64,000 bases of DNA from CBDUEF01 sp018063485 (GTDB lineage: Bacteria; Pseudomonadota; Alphaproteobacteria; Rhodobacterales; Rhodobacteraceae): NCBI GenBank assembly GCA_037045435.1, contig JBAOID010000031.1:372001-436000 (forward strand). The letters are read 5' to 3'. Position 1 is the first letter of the stretch. The number at the start of each line of letters is the position of its first letter. Positions 29,260 to 37,330 of this stretch are shown here, one piece after another. A program made the position numbers and the translations under genes. Under the pieces are notes generated by a model that was not told the DNA's origin, did not search any database, and was given only the letters and a program-made list of their open reading frames with translations.

Positions 29260-29289
29260 CCCGGCCAGCAGTCACAAACGCTGGCCGGG
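29260..29289 (-). terminator. Hairpin between EF-hand gene and sigma gene
   Basis: A perfect 10-bp inverted repeat CCCGGCCAGC / GCTGGCCGGG (29260-29269 and 29280-29289) has a 10-base loop. On the minus strand it is followed by CTTTGC. It could terminate or attenuate EF-hand transcripts before the sigma gene. Confidence 0.6.
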
Positions 29290-29333
29290 TCTCTCAAATC
29301 ACCCGATTGTCATCTGGAGCGTCCATTCGGGGA

Positions 29334-29879
29334 TCAGTTGTCGCCCTCGTCATCTCCCCAAAACCAAAAACCACCATGGCCCTTGTCGTGATATTTGCCT
29401 TTGCCGTCCCAATTCTTGTCCATCCGGTTGGCTATTTTCGCCTTCATTTCATCGGCTTCTGCTTTGGAAATCGCGCCGTCGCCATCGGTATCGATCCGGG
29501 AAAACATCTTGCCCGGCTCCTTGGACGCCGGCATCTCGTCAAGGCTCAACTGCCCATCCTTGTTGGTGTCAAACCGGGCGATCATCTCTTTGGCACGCAG
29601 CAATTTGCGTTCGGCCCGCATCTGCTCGCCAAAGGCCACCATTTCTTCGGCGGACACCATGCCATCCTTGTTCAGATCGGCCTCAGCCGCGCGTGCCTTG
29701 CGAAAGGCCTCCAACTCGTCGGGTGTGATCTTGCCGTCCTTGTTGGCATCCACCGCGTCAAAATTCATCATCATCTCGGCGCCATTCATCGGGCCTTGCT
29801 GTGCCAAAGCCGCAGATCCAAGTCCTGCCGCAACCACGCCAGCCAAAGCCATCAGCGCGAGAGGGGATTTCACAACCAT
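29334..29879 (-). CDS. Exported EF-hand calcium-binding protein
   Basis: ATG 29879, with GGAG upstream, gives 181 residues; the longer open frame upstream lacks coding character. A signal peptide (ALMALAGVVAAGLGSAALAQ) is followed by four EF-hand loops: DANKDGKITPDE, DLNKDGMVSAEE, DTNKDGQLSLDE and DTDGDGAISKAE. The C-terminal tail is rich in His, Gly, Trp and Asp (YHDKGHGGFWFWGDDEG). It is periplasmic or secreted and presumably binds calcium. It precedes the ECF sigma gene on the same strand. Confidence 0.88.
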   Translation of the reverse strand: MVVKSPLALMALAGVVAAGLGSAALAQQGPMNGAEMMMNFDAVDANKDGKITPDELEAFRKARAAEADLNKDGMVSAEEMVAFGEQMRAERKLLRAKEMIARFDTNKDGQLSLDEMPASKEPGKMFSRIDTDGDGAISKAEADEMKAKIANRMDKNWDGKGKYHDKGHGGFWFWGDDEGDN

Positions 29880-30068
29880 TTTTATCTCCGGGGTTTTCGA
29901 CCTTTGGCAATTGGCCAAGGCCTTCATGCTAGTATAACGCCGCCGATGCCGGGTTCCGTCGCATCCGGCCAGGAAAGTTGCGACAAAACGCGCGGCAGGC
30001 AAATCGGGCCTCAACTTTTTCGGATTTTGCCGCTAAGAGGTATCCTCGCTATAAGATTGGAATACCGC

Positions 30069-30476
30069 ATGTCAGAGCAAACCCTCACCACCCAACCGCC
30101 CGAGGATCGCCCCTTGTGGCCTGCGTTGCGCCGTGGTTGGCGGCGATGTTGCCCCAATTGCGGCTCGGGGCCGCTGTTGCGCGGTTATCTGAAAGTGCGT
30201 GAAAGCTGCCCCGTTTGCTGTGAGGATTTGCAGCACCAGCGCGCCGATGACGGCCCGGCCTATATGACGATCCTGATTGTGGGCCATCTGATGGCCCCGA
30301 TGCTGATGTTCGTGTTCATAGAATGGCGACCCGAACCGATGACGCTTTTCACGCTGTTTTCCGTGGGCACAGTGGCGTTGTCGCTTTATCTGCTTCCGCG
30401 GCTGAAAGGGGCGCTGGTGGCGCTGCAATGGGCCAAGCGGATGCATGGCTTTGGGCAGGAGCCAATAGGTGAGTGA
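30069..30476 (+). CDS. DUF983 domain membrane protein
   Basis: ATG 30069 gives 135 residues; the frame is open far upstream, but that part is antisense to the EF-hand gene. It has a zinc-ribbon-like CCPNCGSGPLLRGYL and CPVCCEDL, then DDGPAYMTILIVGHLMAPM and two TM segments. The function is unknown. It overlaps the Nudix gene start by eight bases. Confidence 0.88.
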   Translation: MSEQTLTTQPPEDRPLWPALRRGWRRCCPNCGSGPLLRGYLKVRESCPVCCEDLQHQRADDGPAYMTILIVGHLMAPMLMFVFIEWRPEPMTLFTLFSVGTVALSLYLLPRLKGALVALQWAKRMHGFGQEPIGE

Positions 30477-31074
30477 CCTGCCAATCCGCGACGCGGCCAC
30501 AGTGATCTTGTGGCGCAACAACAGCGGCGAGCGACAGATATTGATGGGTCAACGCGGGGCGGGCGCGGTGTTCATGCCCTCGAAATATGTTTTTCCCGGT
30601 GGTGCCGTCGATCCCCAAGACGCCCAAAATCCGGCCAGGGGCCATTTTTCCACCGATTGCCATCACGCCCTGACCTTGCATTGCAAGGCCGATGCCCCGC
30701 AGCCCGACACTCTCGCTGCAACTGCCCAGCGCGAATTGGCCGAGGAAACCGGGCTGGGCTTGCCCCCGCTCCATCCACTGCGCTTTGTGTTTCGCGCCAT
30801 CACGCCCCCCGGTCGCCCCCGACGCTTTGACGCGCGGTTCTTTCTGGCGCAGGCCGCCGGAGCAACCGGCGATAGCGAAACCTTTGCGCAAGCCTCGGAT
30901 GAGCTTTCTCATCTGCACTGGATCGGACTGGATGCAGCGCGGGCGCTGGACCTGCCATTCATTACTGAAGTGGTGCTGGCCGAGGTCACCGCGATCTTGT
31001 CTGGACAGGATCAGCCCGGTGTGCCTTTTTTTGACAACCGGACCGACATCCCCACCTTTCGCCGCCTGATCTGA
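30469..31074 (+). CDS. Nudix hydrolase
   Basis: The 201-residue product starts with GTG at 30469, inside the end of the DUF983 gene. It contains a Nudix box core (AQRELAEETGLGL) preceded by VFPGGAVD. It probably hydrolyses a nucleoside diphosphate derivative, possibly NADH, CoA or 8-oxo-dGTP; the substrate is not determinable. Its 3' end overlaps the convergent desaturase gene by 64 bases. Confidence 0.87.
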   Translation: MSDLPIRDAATVILWRNNSGERQILMGQRGAGAVFMPSKYVFPGGAVDPQDAQNPARGHFSTDCHHALTLHCKADAPQPDTLAATAQRELAEETGLGLPPLHPLRFVFRAITPPGRPRRFDARFFLAQAAGATGDSETFAQASDELSHLHWIGLDAARALDLPFITEVVLAEVTAILSGQDQPGVPFFDNRTDIPTFRRLI

Positions 31075-31997
31075 TCAGGCCAATCCTGGTGATCAGATTT
31101 GCGCACAGGCCAGATCGGATGCGGCACAGGGTCTTTGGCCTTGACGAAATAGCGCCGGAAAATCTCGGCATAGCTCGAGTAAACATAGCTTTCATTACGG
31201 CGCTGATAATGCCCTGAATTCTTGGCATATAGGGCGGGCAATTCATACCACGCCAGGTTCGGGTGACAGTGATGCACCACATGCAGATTGTTGTTCAGAA
31301 ACAGAAAGGCCAGCGGCCCCTTATCCTCGACGATCACTGTGCGGGCGCGAAAGGTGTCATGGGCGCGATGTTCCAGAAAGGTCCGGATCTTCAAGATGCC
31401 ATAGCCGAAATAGGCCGCGATCACATAAGCCCAAATCGGCATCGTCGCGACCTTCACCAGCCACAGCACCACCAATGCCACACCAATCAAATGCAGACCC
31501 CAAGCCTTTGCCACCCGCTTGTCCCCATTGCGGACAAGGGCAAGATCCCCCTTGACCCCGGCATAGGTCGAGATCGCCGGGCCAATCACAATCCTGCCCA
31601 AAAGCGTGTTGTTGAGCCGCAAAACCCGTTGAAGAACGGGGGAGAGTTGGCTCCAGAGCGTCGGATCCAGATAATTCGCCTCCGGGTCGTCATAGGGATC
31701 GGTCAGGGTTGGATCGTGGTGGTGCTGAAGATGGGTATCGCGAAAGCGGCCATAAGGCACAAAAACGGTGAATCCCATAAACACCAGCAGTTCATTCAAC
31801 GCTTTCGAGCGAAACGGGTGGCCGTGCAGAACTTCGTGCTGCAACGAGGAATATTGCACAATCGCCAGAACAGTCACCAGCAGACCAAGCGGCCAGAACC
31901 ATGCCCAAAGCAGCGTGGTGGCCAGGGCCCAAACCCCATAAGTCGCCGCGATCAACACCAACGTCGGCCATTCAACGCCCCTGTCAAGTTTCGCCAT
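31011..31997 (-). CDS. Membrane fatty acid desaturase family protein
   Basis: The start is ATG 31997 (MAKLDRGVEWPTLVL), with GAGG seven bases upstream; 328 residues. It has four TM segments and three His boxes typical of di-iron membrane desaturases and hydroxylases: HEVLHGH, HLQHHHD and HVVHHCH, plus the His of EHRAHD. The closest match by pattern is fatty-acid or carotenoid-type desaturases of proteobacteria; the substrate is unknown. The tail overlaps the Nudix gene. Confidence 0.85.
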   Translation of the reverse strand: MAKLDRGVEWPTLVLIAATYGVWALATTLLWAWFWPLGLLVTVLAIVQYSSLQHEVLHGHPFRSKALNELLVFMGFTVFVPYGRFRDTHLQHHHDPTLTDPYDDPEANYLDPTLWSQLSPVLQRVLRLNNTLLGRIVIGPAISTYAGVKGDLALVRNGDKRVAKAWGLHLIGVALVVLWLVKVATMPIWAYVIAAYFGYGILKIRTFLEHRAHDTFRARTVIVEDKGPLAFLFLNNNLHVVHHCHPNLAWYELPALYAKNSGHYQRRNESYVYSSYAEIFRRYFVKAKDPVPHPIWPVRKSDHQDWPDQIRRRKVGMSVRLSKKGTPG

Positions 31998-32288
31998 GCT
32001 CATCCTCGATTCAATTTCGACGCACCGTATCACTTGCACGGCACTACGGGAATTCGGATGATTGGCAACATAAATCAACAATCGCTCAAAAAAGGCAACA
32101 GATGCGAGAAACTGACAGGCGCGGCCGGGCCACCACCTTTCGTGACAGGCCAGCCCGCGCCATGGCGGAAAGCGCCATGAGCCGAAATGCGCTGGCCTTG
32201 GGATATGGGGAGGGTTTACCCTTGGCGCTCGGACTGGTGCAGCTTGATCATATCATGGCCCTTTGCGACGAACTTCACCGCTTGTTGC

Positions 32289-32792
32289 CTAAAAGGTTTG
32301 CAACCGGGTCAAATCATACCCGTTCCAATCCAGTATCTCGCGCGCCGCGCGCATGCGGTCGGGTGGCAATGTGCCATCGCGGTTCAAGATAAAGCCGAAT
32401 TGCCCTGAAGGAGTGCCGATCACCAGTGTGCGATAATCGGCATCGGCCCACAGAACCCACCACGGCCCGGTTTGCCCCGGCACAGCGAACCGTCCCGGCC
32501 CGTCAGGCACCATCACGCCGCCACCGTGCATTTCGGCCCCCGACAGGCAAAGCCGATATGCCGCCGTCAAGCCGCCCGGCTTTGGCGCGATTTCAACGCC
32601 ACCCGCACCGCATCCACCCGGTACCGGGGCAAAACCCGCCACCTGCACCCAGCTCCCGGCCAGGCGGTCAGGTTGCAATACCGCGCTGGAGTAGATTGGT
32701 GCTTTGGCCGGGCGGTAATTTCCCACCTTTACCTGCGCAGGTGTCACACAGCCCATCAACAAGATAAGTGCCGCAATCGCTAATCTATACAT
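32289..32792 (-). CDS. Lipocalin-like lipoprotein
   Basis: The 167-residue product has a lipoprotein signal with lipobox LLMGC (Cys about 15). Its small beta-barrel-type sequence has RLAGSWVQVAGFAP, a lipocalin-like first strand with G-x-W, and GPWWVLWADADYRTLVIGTPSG. It may bind a hydrophobic ligand in the envelope. It overlaps the upstream lipoprotein gene by 13 bases. Confidence 0.72.
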   Translation of the reverse strand: MYRLAIAALILLMGCVTPAQVKVGNYRPAKAPIYSSAVLQPDRLAGSWVQVAGFAPVPGGCGAGGVEIAPKPGGLTAAYRLCLSGAEMHGGGVMVPDGPGRFAVPGQTGPWWVLWADADYRTLVIGTPSGQFGFILNRDGTLPPDRMRAAREILDWNGYDLTRLQTF

Positions 32793-33334
32793 AGGGTTAC
32801 CTCAAGGCCGTTGTCTTGCAGGATCGCATTGCAACCAAAGAGCGGCTTATAAGGCGCGCAGGTTTGCGAGCGTGCAAGGCATACGCCATCACATTGGCTC
32901 GCGCGGTGGCAAGATTTGCCAGAGTCTCTGGTGCGCATCACACAGGAATCGCCCAAGCCGATGCCGGCCCTGCCCCAAAGCCCACCCTTTTCAAGACAAG
33001 CCCGCCCCTCGGCAGTAAGTGGCGGCGGCGCTGGATTGGCCGGTTCTGTGGTGGGAGTGCCGGTTTTCGGAGGGCCAGCCTTGCCCGGTTCAGCCTTGCC
33101 CGGTTCAGGCTTGACAATTTCAGGCTTGCTCAACCCGGATTGGCCGTTTTGCGGGCGCGGCTTAGGCTTTGGCATGGAAACGGCAGGCTGATTTGCCCGG
33201 CTGTCCAGCGAAGTGGTGGCTATCTCGCCTCCGGTAATCGGGTTGATGGGTGTGGGCTTGCCCACCCCACCGGGCGCGACGCAGCCCATGGTGAGCAGCA
33301 ACGTCGCCAACACCAGAAGTCGCCGTCCGCTCAT
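32780..33334 (-). CDS. Proline/lysine-rich lipoprotein, Cys-rich C-terminus
   Basis: The start is ATG 33334 (MSGRRLLVLATLLLTMGC, lipobox ending at Cys about 18), giving 184 residues. A low-complexity linker (about 50-105) carries PKPKPRP and repeated EPGKAEPGKA units. The C-terminal domain has several Cys (SCVMRTRDSGKSCHRASQCDG, SQTCAPYKPLFGC), suggesting disulfides in the periplasm. The function is unknown. It is paired with the lipocalin-like lipoprotein downstream. Confidence 0.75.
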   Translation of the reverse strand: MSGRRLLVLATLLLTMGCVAPGGVGKPTPINPITGGEIATTSLDSRANQPAVSMPKPKPRPQNGQSGLSKPEIVKPEPGKAEPGKAGPPKTGTPTTEPANPAPPPLTAEGRACLEKGGLWGRAGIGLGDSCVMRTRDSGKSCHRASQCDGVCLARSQTCAPYKPLFGCNAILQDNGLEVTLCID

Positions 33335-33387
33335 GTGCGCCTCCAGTTGCCTGTCGCCATTGGACCGATCCCACGCTGCAAGGCAAG

Positions 33388-34431
33388 TCAATACGGCTGC
33401 GGATGTGCGCGATGCACGGCGTCGATCTCATCGAGAACCTCAGTCGACAGCACCAGATCGGCCGCCGCGAAATTGACACCCAATTGCGCAACCGAGGTGG
33501 CCCCAATGATCGGAACCGTAACGAAAGGTCTGGTCAGGCAAAAGGCGATGGCCATCTGGCAGGGGTCTAACCCATGCCGTGCAGCAATGCCCAGATAGGC
33601 GGCCACGGCGGGGAAAACCTGTGCTGTGATCCGCCCGCCAAGGGTAGGATTGACGGCACGGCGGGTGCCTTCGGGGATCACGTCACCAGCGTACTTGCCC
33701 GATAAAAGCCCCGTCGCCAGCGGCGAAAAGGCCAAAAGCGGCATGTCTTCACGCAGCGAAAACTCGGCCCAGTCACTGTCGAACTGCCGGCACAGCAGCG
33801 AATATTCATTCTGCACCGAAGCCATGCGCGGCAAGTGATGTTTCTCGGCAAGCGCCAGCCAGCGCCCCGCACCCCAGACAGATTCATTGGACAGCGCGAT
33901 ATGGCGGATCTTGCCTTGGGCAATCAGCTCCTGCGCCACTGTCAGCACGTCGATCATATGTGCTTCGATCTCGGCCTTGTCCGGCCCGCGTGGATCAAAC
34001 GTCCAGATGTCGCGGAAATGATAGCTGTCACGATTGGGCCAATGCAGTTGATAAAGATCAATATAATCGGTTTTCATCCGCCGCAGCGAGGCCTCGACCG
34101 ATTGGCGCAGGGTGGCACCGGTCAGCGCAGCCCCGCCCCGCACCTCGGGATGCCCTGCCCCTGTGACCTTGCTGGCCAGAACCAGACGGCTGCGCCCGCC
34201 ACGCGCAGCCAGCCAGGAACCGATGATCTCTTCGCTGCGCCCCACGGTTTCGGCCTTTACCGGATTGACCGGATACATTTCAGCACAATCCCAGAAGGTT
34301 ACCCCCATATCTATCGCCAGATCGGCCTGAGCATGGCCTTCGGTTTCGGTGTTTTGGCTGCCCCATGTCATGGTGCCAAGACAAATCGCCGATACCATAA
34401 GCCCAGTTGCACCAAGGGAAAGCTGCTGCAT
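33388..34431 (-). CDS. Aldo/keto reductase
   Basis: ATG 34431, with GGAGAC upstream, gives 347 residues. TIM-barrel NADPH-dependent reductase of the Tas / YghZ-like class: QQLSLGATGLMVSAICLGTM, catalytic Asp/Tyr in FWDCAEMYP, Lys in LVLASKV, His in LYQLHWPNRD, and a C-terminal TVPIIGATSVAQL cofactor loop. The substrate is unknown. It is unlinked to its neighbours. Confidence 0.9.
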   Translation of the reverse strand: MQQLSLGATGLMVSAICLGTMTWGSQNTETEGHAQADLAIDMGVTFWDCAEMYPVNPVKAETVGRSEEIIGSWLAARGGRSRLVLASKVTGAGHPEVRGGAALTGATLRQSVEASLRRMKTDYIDLYQLHWPNRDSYHFRDIWTFDPRGPDKAEIEAHMIDVLTVAQELIAQGKIRHIALSNESVWGAGRWLALAEKHHLPRMASVQNEYSLLCRQFDSDWAEFSLREDMPLLAFSPLATGLLSGKYAGDVIPEGTRRAVNPTLGGRITAQVFPAVAAYLGIAARHGLDPCQMAIAFCLTRPFVTVPIIGATSVAQLGVNFAAADLVLSTEVLDEIDAVHRAHPQPY

Positions 34432-34825
34432 GGTCGTCTCCTGTAGTTGGGCGCAGCCTAAGCGGTCTGGCGCAGTCTGAAAAGCCCCAGACGATCCCGG
34501 AACAGGATAAGAACTTTCTGATGGCCACACCTGATCGCCTGCTCCTGATCGCGCCTTTTCCGGCTGGCTCAGCCACGGCATCATGCGCGGGTGGGTGCAT
34601 GAGCCCTGCGGCCCCTTACGGGTGGGATTGGCAGTGATGACGCTGGAGCAGAGCAGCAACACCACCTTGCGGGGGAATTCTCCGGCTGGCTGCCTGATCG
34701 GCGGATCCACCGGGACTGAGCAGTTTCATCGAGCCGGGGCGGGACGATTTCGTCACTATCCGCCGCCCAGAATCGCCGCTTTGGGCCTGAACGCCGGGCA
34801 AGGTCTGGTCTGGGGGGAACAGCGG
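34432..34825. other. 394-bp region with no recognisable gene
   Basis: This gap between the aldo/keto reductase and the broken Tm-1-like gene has short open frames on both strands. Examples are MATPDRLLLIAPFPAG from 34519 on the plus strand and a frame containing LAVMTLEQSSNTTL. None has convincing length, a start signal or a family match I recognise. It may contain a decayed gene. Confidence 0.4.
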
Positions 34826-35782
34826 CTATGCCTTGATCAAACTGCACAGCATGTCAACCGCTACACGGGCAAAGGCCGGGTCATTGATGTGCAACGGCAG
34901 GCGCATGACCTGACGCCGCGCGGTGAGTTTCAGCGTGGCTTCAATCGCCTCGAACAAAGCAGCATTGGCCTCGGGATCAAAAAAGGCCCCGCCCTGGATG
35001 TCCAATGCCGACACACCTTTCTAGGGCAGCAACAGCCGCACCTGTCCATTGCAAAGATCAAGCCGTCCGGCCATCCATGCACCGATCCGTGAACATCCTT
35101 CAACAGCGGTGCGCATCAGTGTCACACTCGGGTTGTGATGATATGATCTGCGCCCGGCAAATCTGGCGGGCACAGTTTCTGGCGCCCAGAAATTCACCAT
35201 ATCCAGCGCCCCGACCGATCCAACCCAAGGCAGTCGCGTGCGCTGGACAGCACCCAGCCGGTCTTCGGTCGCAGGCAGCACGCCGCCAACCAACAAATCA
35301 GCGATCTCGGTGGTCGTCATATCAGCAAAGCCAACCAGCAAACCGCTGTCAGCCAGTTGTTCCATGCTGCGCCCGCCGGTGCCGGTGGCATGAAACACCA
35401 TCGGATCAAAGCAATCCGCCAGCGCCTCGGCCAAGGTCGATACCATCAGTTTCGGCAGCCCCAACGGCAGCGCACGCAGCCCGGTGCAGATCATCGAAGT
35501 GCCGCCGCCGCCAATACCAATCACTGCCGCCACATCGACTTGCGCCGTGATGAACCGCTCAAAGCCAAGCCCCATGGCCGCCACCGCCCGGCCCCGGTCT
35601 TGCAACCCCAACCCCGCCTCCACGCCTTGGGGATGGCAGGTGGCAACCGATTCGGCAGCAATATCCACACCGCCCCCAGCCGTCGCCGTTCCAATATCAA
35701 CCATCACAACCGCAGGATATGGCGCGGAAATCACATCGCGAAGATAGGACAGTTCCGCGGCTTTGGTATCAGCCGTGCCCAC
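34826..35782 (-). pseudogene. Tm-1-like / UPF0261 ATP-binding protein, interrupted by in-frame TAG
   Basis: The sequence from 35782 (VGTADTKAAELSYLRDVI) to 34826 (RLPLHINDPAFARVAV) covers nearly all of a UPF0261/Tm-1-like protein, including VIGIGGGGTSMICTG and VFHATGTGGRSMEQL. A TAG at 35021-35023 interrupts it after VRLLLP; the same frame continues KGVSALDIQGGAFFDPEAN. The family normally has LLPEGG here, so the TAG replaces a probable Glu codon. The N-terminus is also unclear: conserved KAIHVVG precedes the first possible start (GTG 35782), and AAGGAGG lies farther upstream without a start codon in frame. Confidence 0.72.
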
Positions 35783-35851
35783 AACATGAATTGCCTTGCC
35801 CTTGCTCCCGCGCCTCCTTGCTGGCCACTGGCCAAAACCCGGCCCGAATTC

Positions 35852-37330
35852 TCATTGCTCGCTTGCAAAGCTGCGGATCGTCGCCAGTGCGCCTTCCAGC
35901 GCCTTGCCCTCTTCATCCTGCAACGCCGCTTCGCGCAAGCGGCGTGTCCAGTCGGCACCATCCGCACGGTTTGCGACCATCTCGACCCCTGCCAACACCT
36001 TGTCGAATTTCGACAACCCCCTCGCATGGGTGTCGGAATAGCCCTTGATCAGCCGACGGCAGCGGATCACCTCTACCGCCAGATCATAATTCAACGGCAG
36101 ATAGTGCAAAGCCCGCGCCAGCCAGCGCTCCAGATGCGCCACTTCTTGCGCGTGGCGCAGTGAGCCAAGGCGGCGCTTTTTCAGACCTCCCAATATATAC
36201 AGCGCCCCGAACGCCCGCAGTGAATCCGTCCGCATCCGCCGCCCCTTGTTGAACCAGCGATCAATCCGCCCCATCCATTTCGGCGAGGCCTCCAACTTCC
36301 CCCCCAGACGGGCGGGCAACAGCCCAACAATCTCTTCGGCACGCGGGTGCAAAAATTCGGTCAGTTGAACGACATTGGCCGCGCTCGCTCCCATCTCGGC
36401 CGCGATCCGCTCGGCCCTTCCTGCGCGGGTTTTCAGATCAGCCACCCGGATCACATCATCATAGGCCATTGCATTGGCCACATATTTCATAGCTTGCCGC
36501 GAGAACTCGAACGGTGCCCTGTCCTGCAAAATCAGTCGTTCCAACCGCGCAAGATACTCCGCGCCATAGGCCATATCCTGGAACTCCACAACTTTGCGCA
36601 GCCCCGCCATTGCCATTTCGGCGTCGGGCATCACCTGCGCCCGCGCCGCCAGCCGATCCCACTCATCCAGCAATCGCGCCGGGCCTTTTGGACCAGCCAC
36701 GCCTTTGGCCACAGACGGGTTCTCAACCGCCCCCAGCGCCGCCTCATAACCCGCCGCAAAGGCGCGCAATGAGGCCTCGGCCCCCTTGCCCGCTATCGCC
36801 GCCTCGAACGCCGCGCGGGGAAAGGGCAACACCTCTGCCGCCGCCAGCGCGCCGAAAAGGCTGGCCGAAATCACCGACCCCGCCCGCAGCGCCAGCGCCT
36901 CGAAATCGGCCGCAATCACCCGCCGCGCCGCGATTTCCGCCGCCGCCAGCACCGCATCAGAAGAGGCGATGCCATCTCCGGGCACCATCTTTTCATTGAC
37001 GGCAAGCGCCCGATGGGTCGAGGTGATCAGCGTGGTGCGATCAGGCGTGACAAACCCGCGCAGGATCGAGCGCCCCGCCTCCATCATCTCGGCTGTCACC
37101 ATCACATCGACATCACCTGCCGCAGGCATCAGCGAAAACACCGGTGCCTCGCCGCCCGCCGGGGCCATCTCGACATAGTAAACCGTGGCTCCGGTGCGCT
37201 GGGATACCCCCGCCACACTGGTCGCCTGCGCCACATAGCCATTGGCCCGCGCCACCGCCTCCACCCATCCGGTGAAAACCCCGCCGCCCTGCCCGCCCAG
37301 CGCGTAAAGCGCAAGTTTGATCACGCTCAT
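35852..37330 (-). CDS. iorB: Indolepyruvate oxidoreductase beta subunit, long form
   Basis: ATG 37330 (MSVIKLALYALGGQGGGVF) overlaps the iorA stop by ATGA; 492 residues. Residues 1-200 are the gamma-type pyruvate:ferredoxin oxidoreductase domain (GGQGGGVFTGWVEAVAR, SQRTGATVYYVEMAP). Residues about 210-492 are an extra alpha-helical domain (ARLLDEWDRLAARAQV, YGAEYLARLERLILQD, HYLPLNYDLAVEVIRC), which I believe corresponds to DUF6537 in long IorB proteins. Archaeal IorB has only about 200 residues. With IorA it decarboxylates arylpyruvates to aryl-acyl-CoA. Confidence 0.88.
   Translation of the reverse strand: MSVIKLALYALGGQGGGVFTGWVEAVARANGYVAQATSVAGVSQRTGATVYYVEMAPAGGEAPVFSLMPAAGDVDVMVTAEMMEAGRSILRGFVTPDRTTLITSTHRALAVNEKMVPGDGIASSDAVLAAAEIAARRVIAADFEALALRAGSVISASLFGALAAAEVLPFPRAAFEAAIAGKGAEASLRAFAAGYEAALGAVENPSVAKGVAGPKGPARLLDEWDRLAARAQVMPDAEMAMAGLRKVVEFQDMAYGAEYLARLERLILQDRAPFEFSRQAMKYVANAMAYDDVIRVADLKTRAGRAERIAAEMGASAANVVQLTEFLHPRAEEIVGLLPARLGGKLEASPKWMGRIDRWFNKGRRMRTDSLRAFGALYILGGLKKRRLGSLRHAQEVAHLERWLARALHYLPLNYDLAVEVIRCRRLIKGYSDTHARGLSKFDKVLAGVEMVANRADGADWTRRLREAALQDEEGKALEGALATIRSFASEQ

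Noticed and set aside
29935..29957. GGAAC and CGTTA upstream of the EF-hand gene (minus strand) as an ECF promoter
   Set aside because: The gap between them is 13 bases, shorter than the usual 16-17, so the match is not convincing without start-site data.
29307..30068. Upstream extension of the DUF983 reading frame
   Set aside because: It is antisense to the EF-hand gene, and the family N-terminus is reached from ATG 30069.
35021..35023. The amber codon as a pyrrolysine site, prompted by an MttB-family gene in the window
   Set aside because: The TAG is in a Tm-1-like gene, the MttB homologue itself has no TAG, and no pylT or pylS is visible. A nonsense change or an error is simpler.
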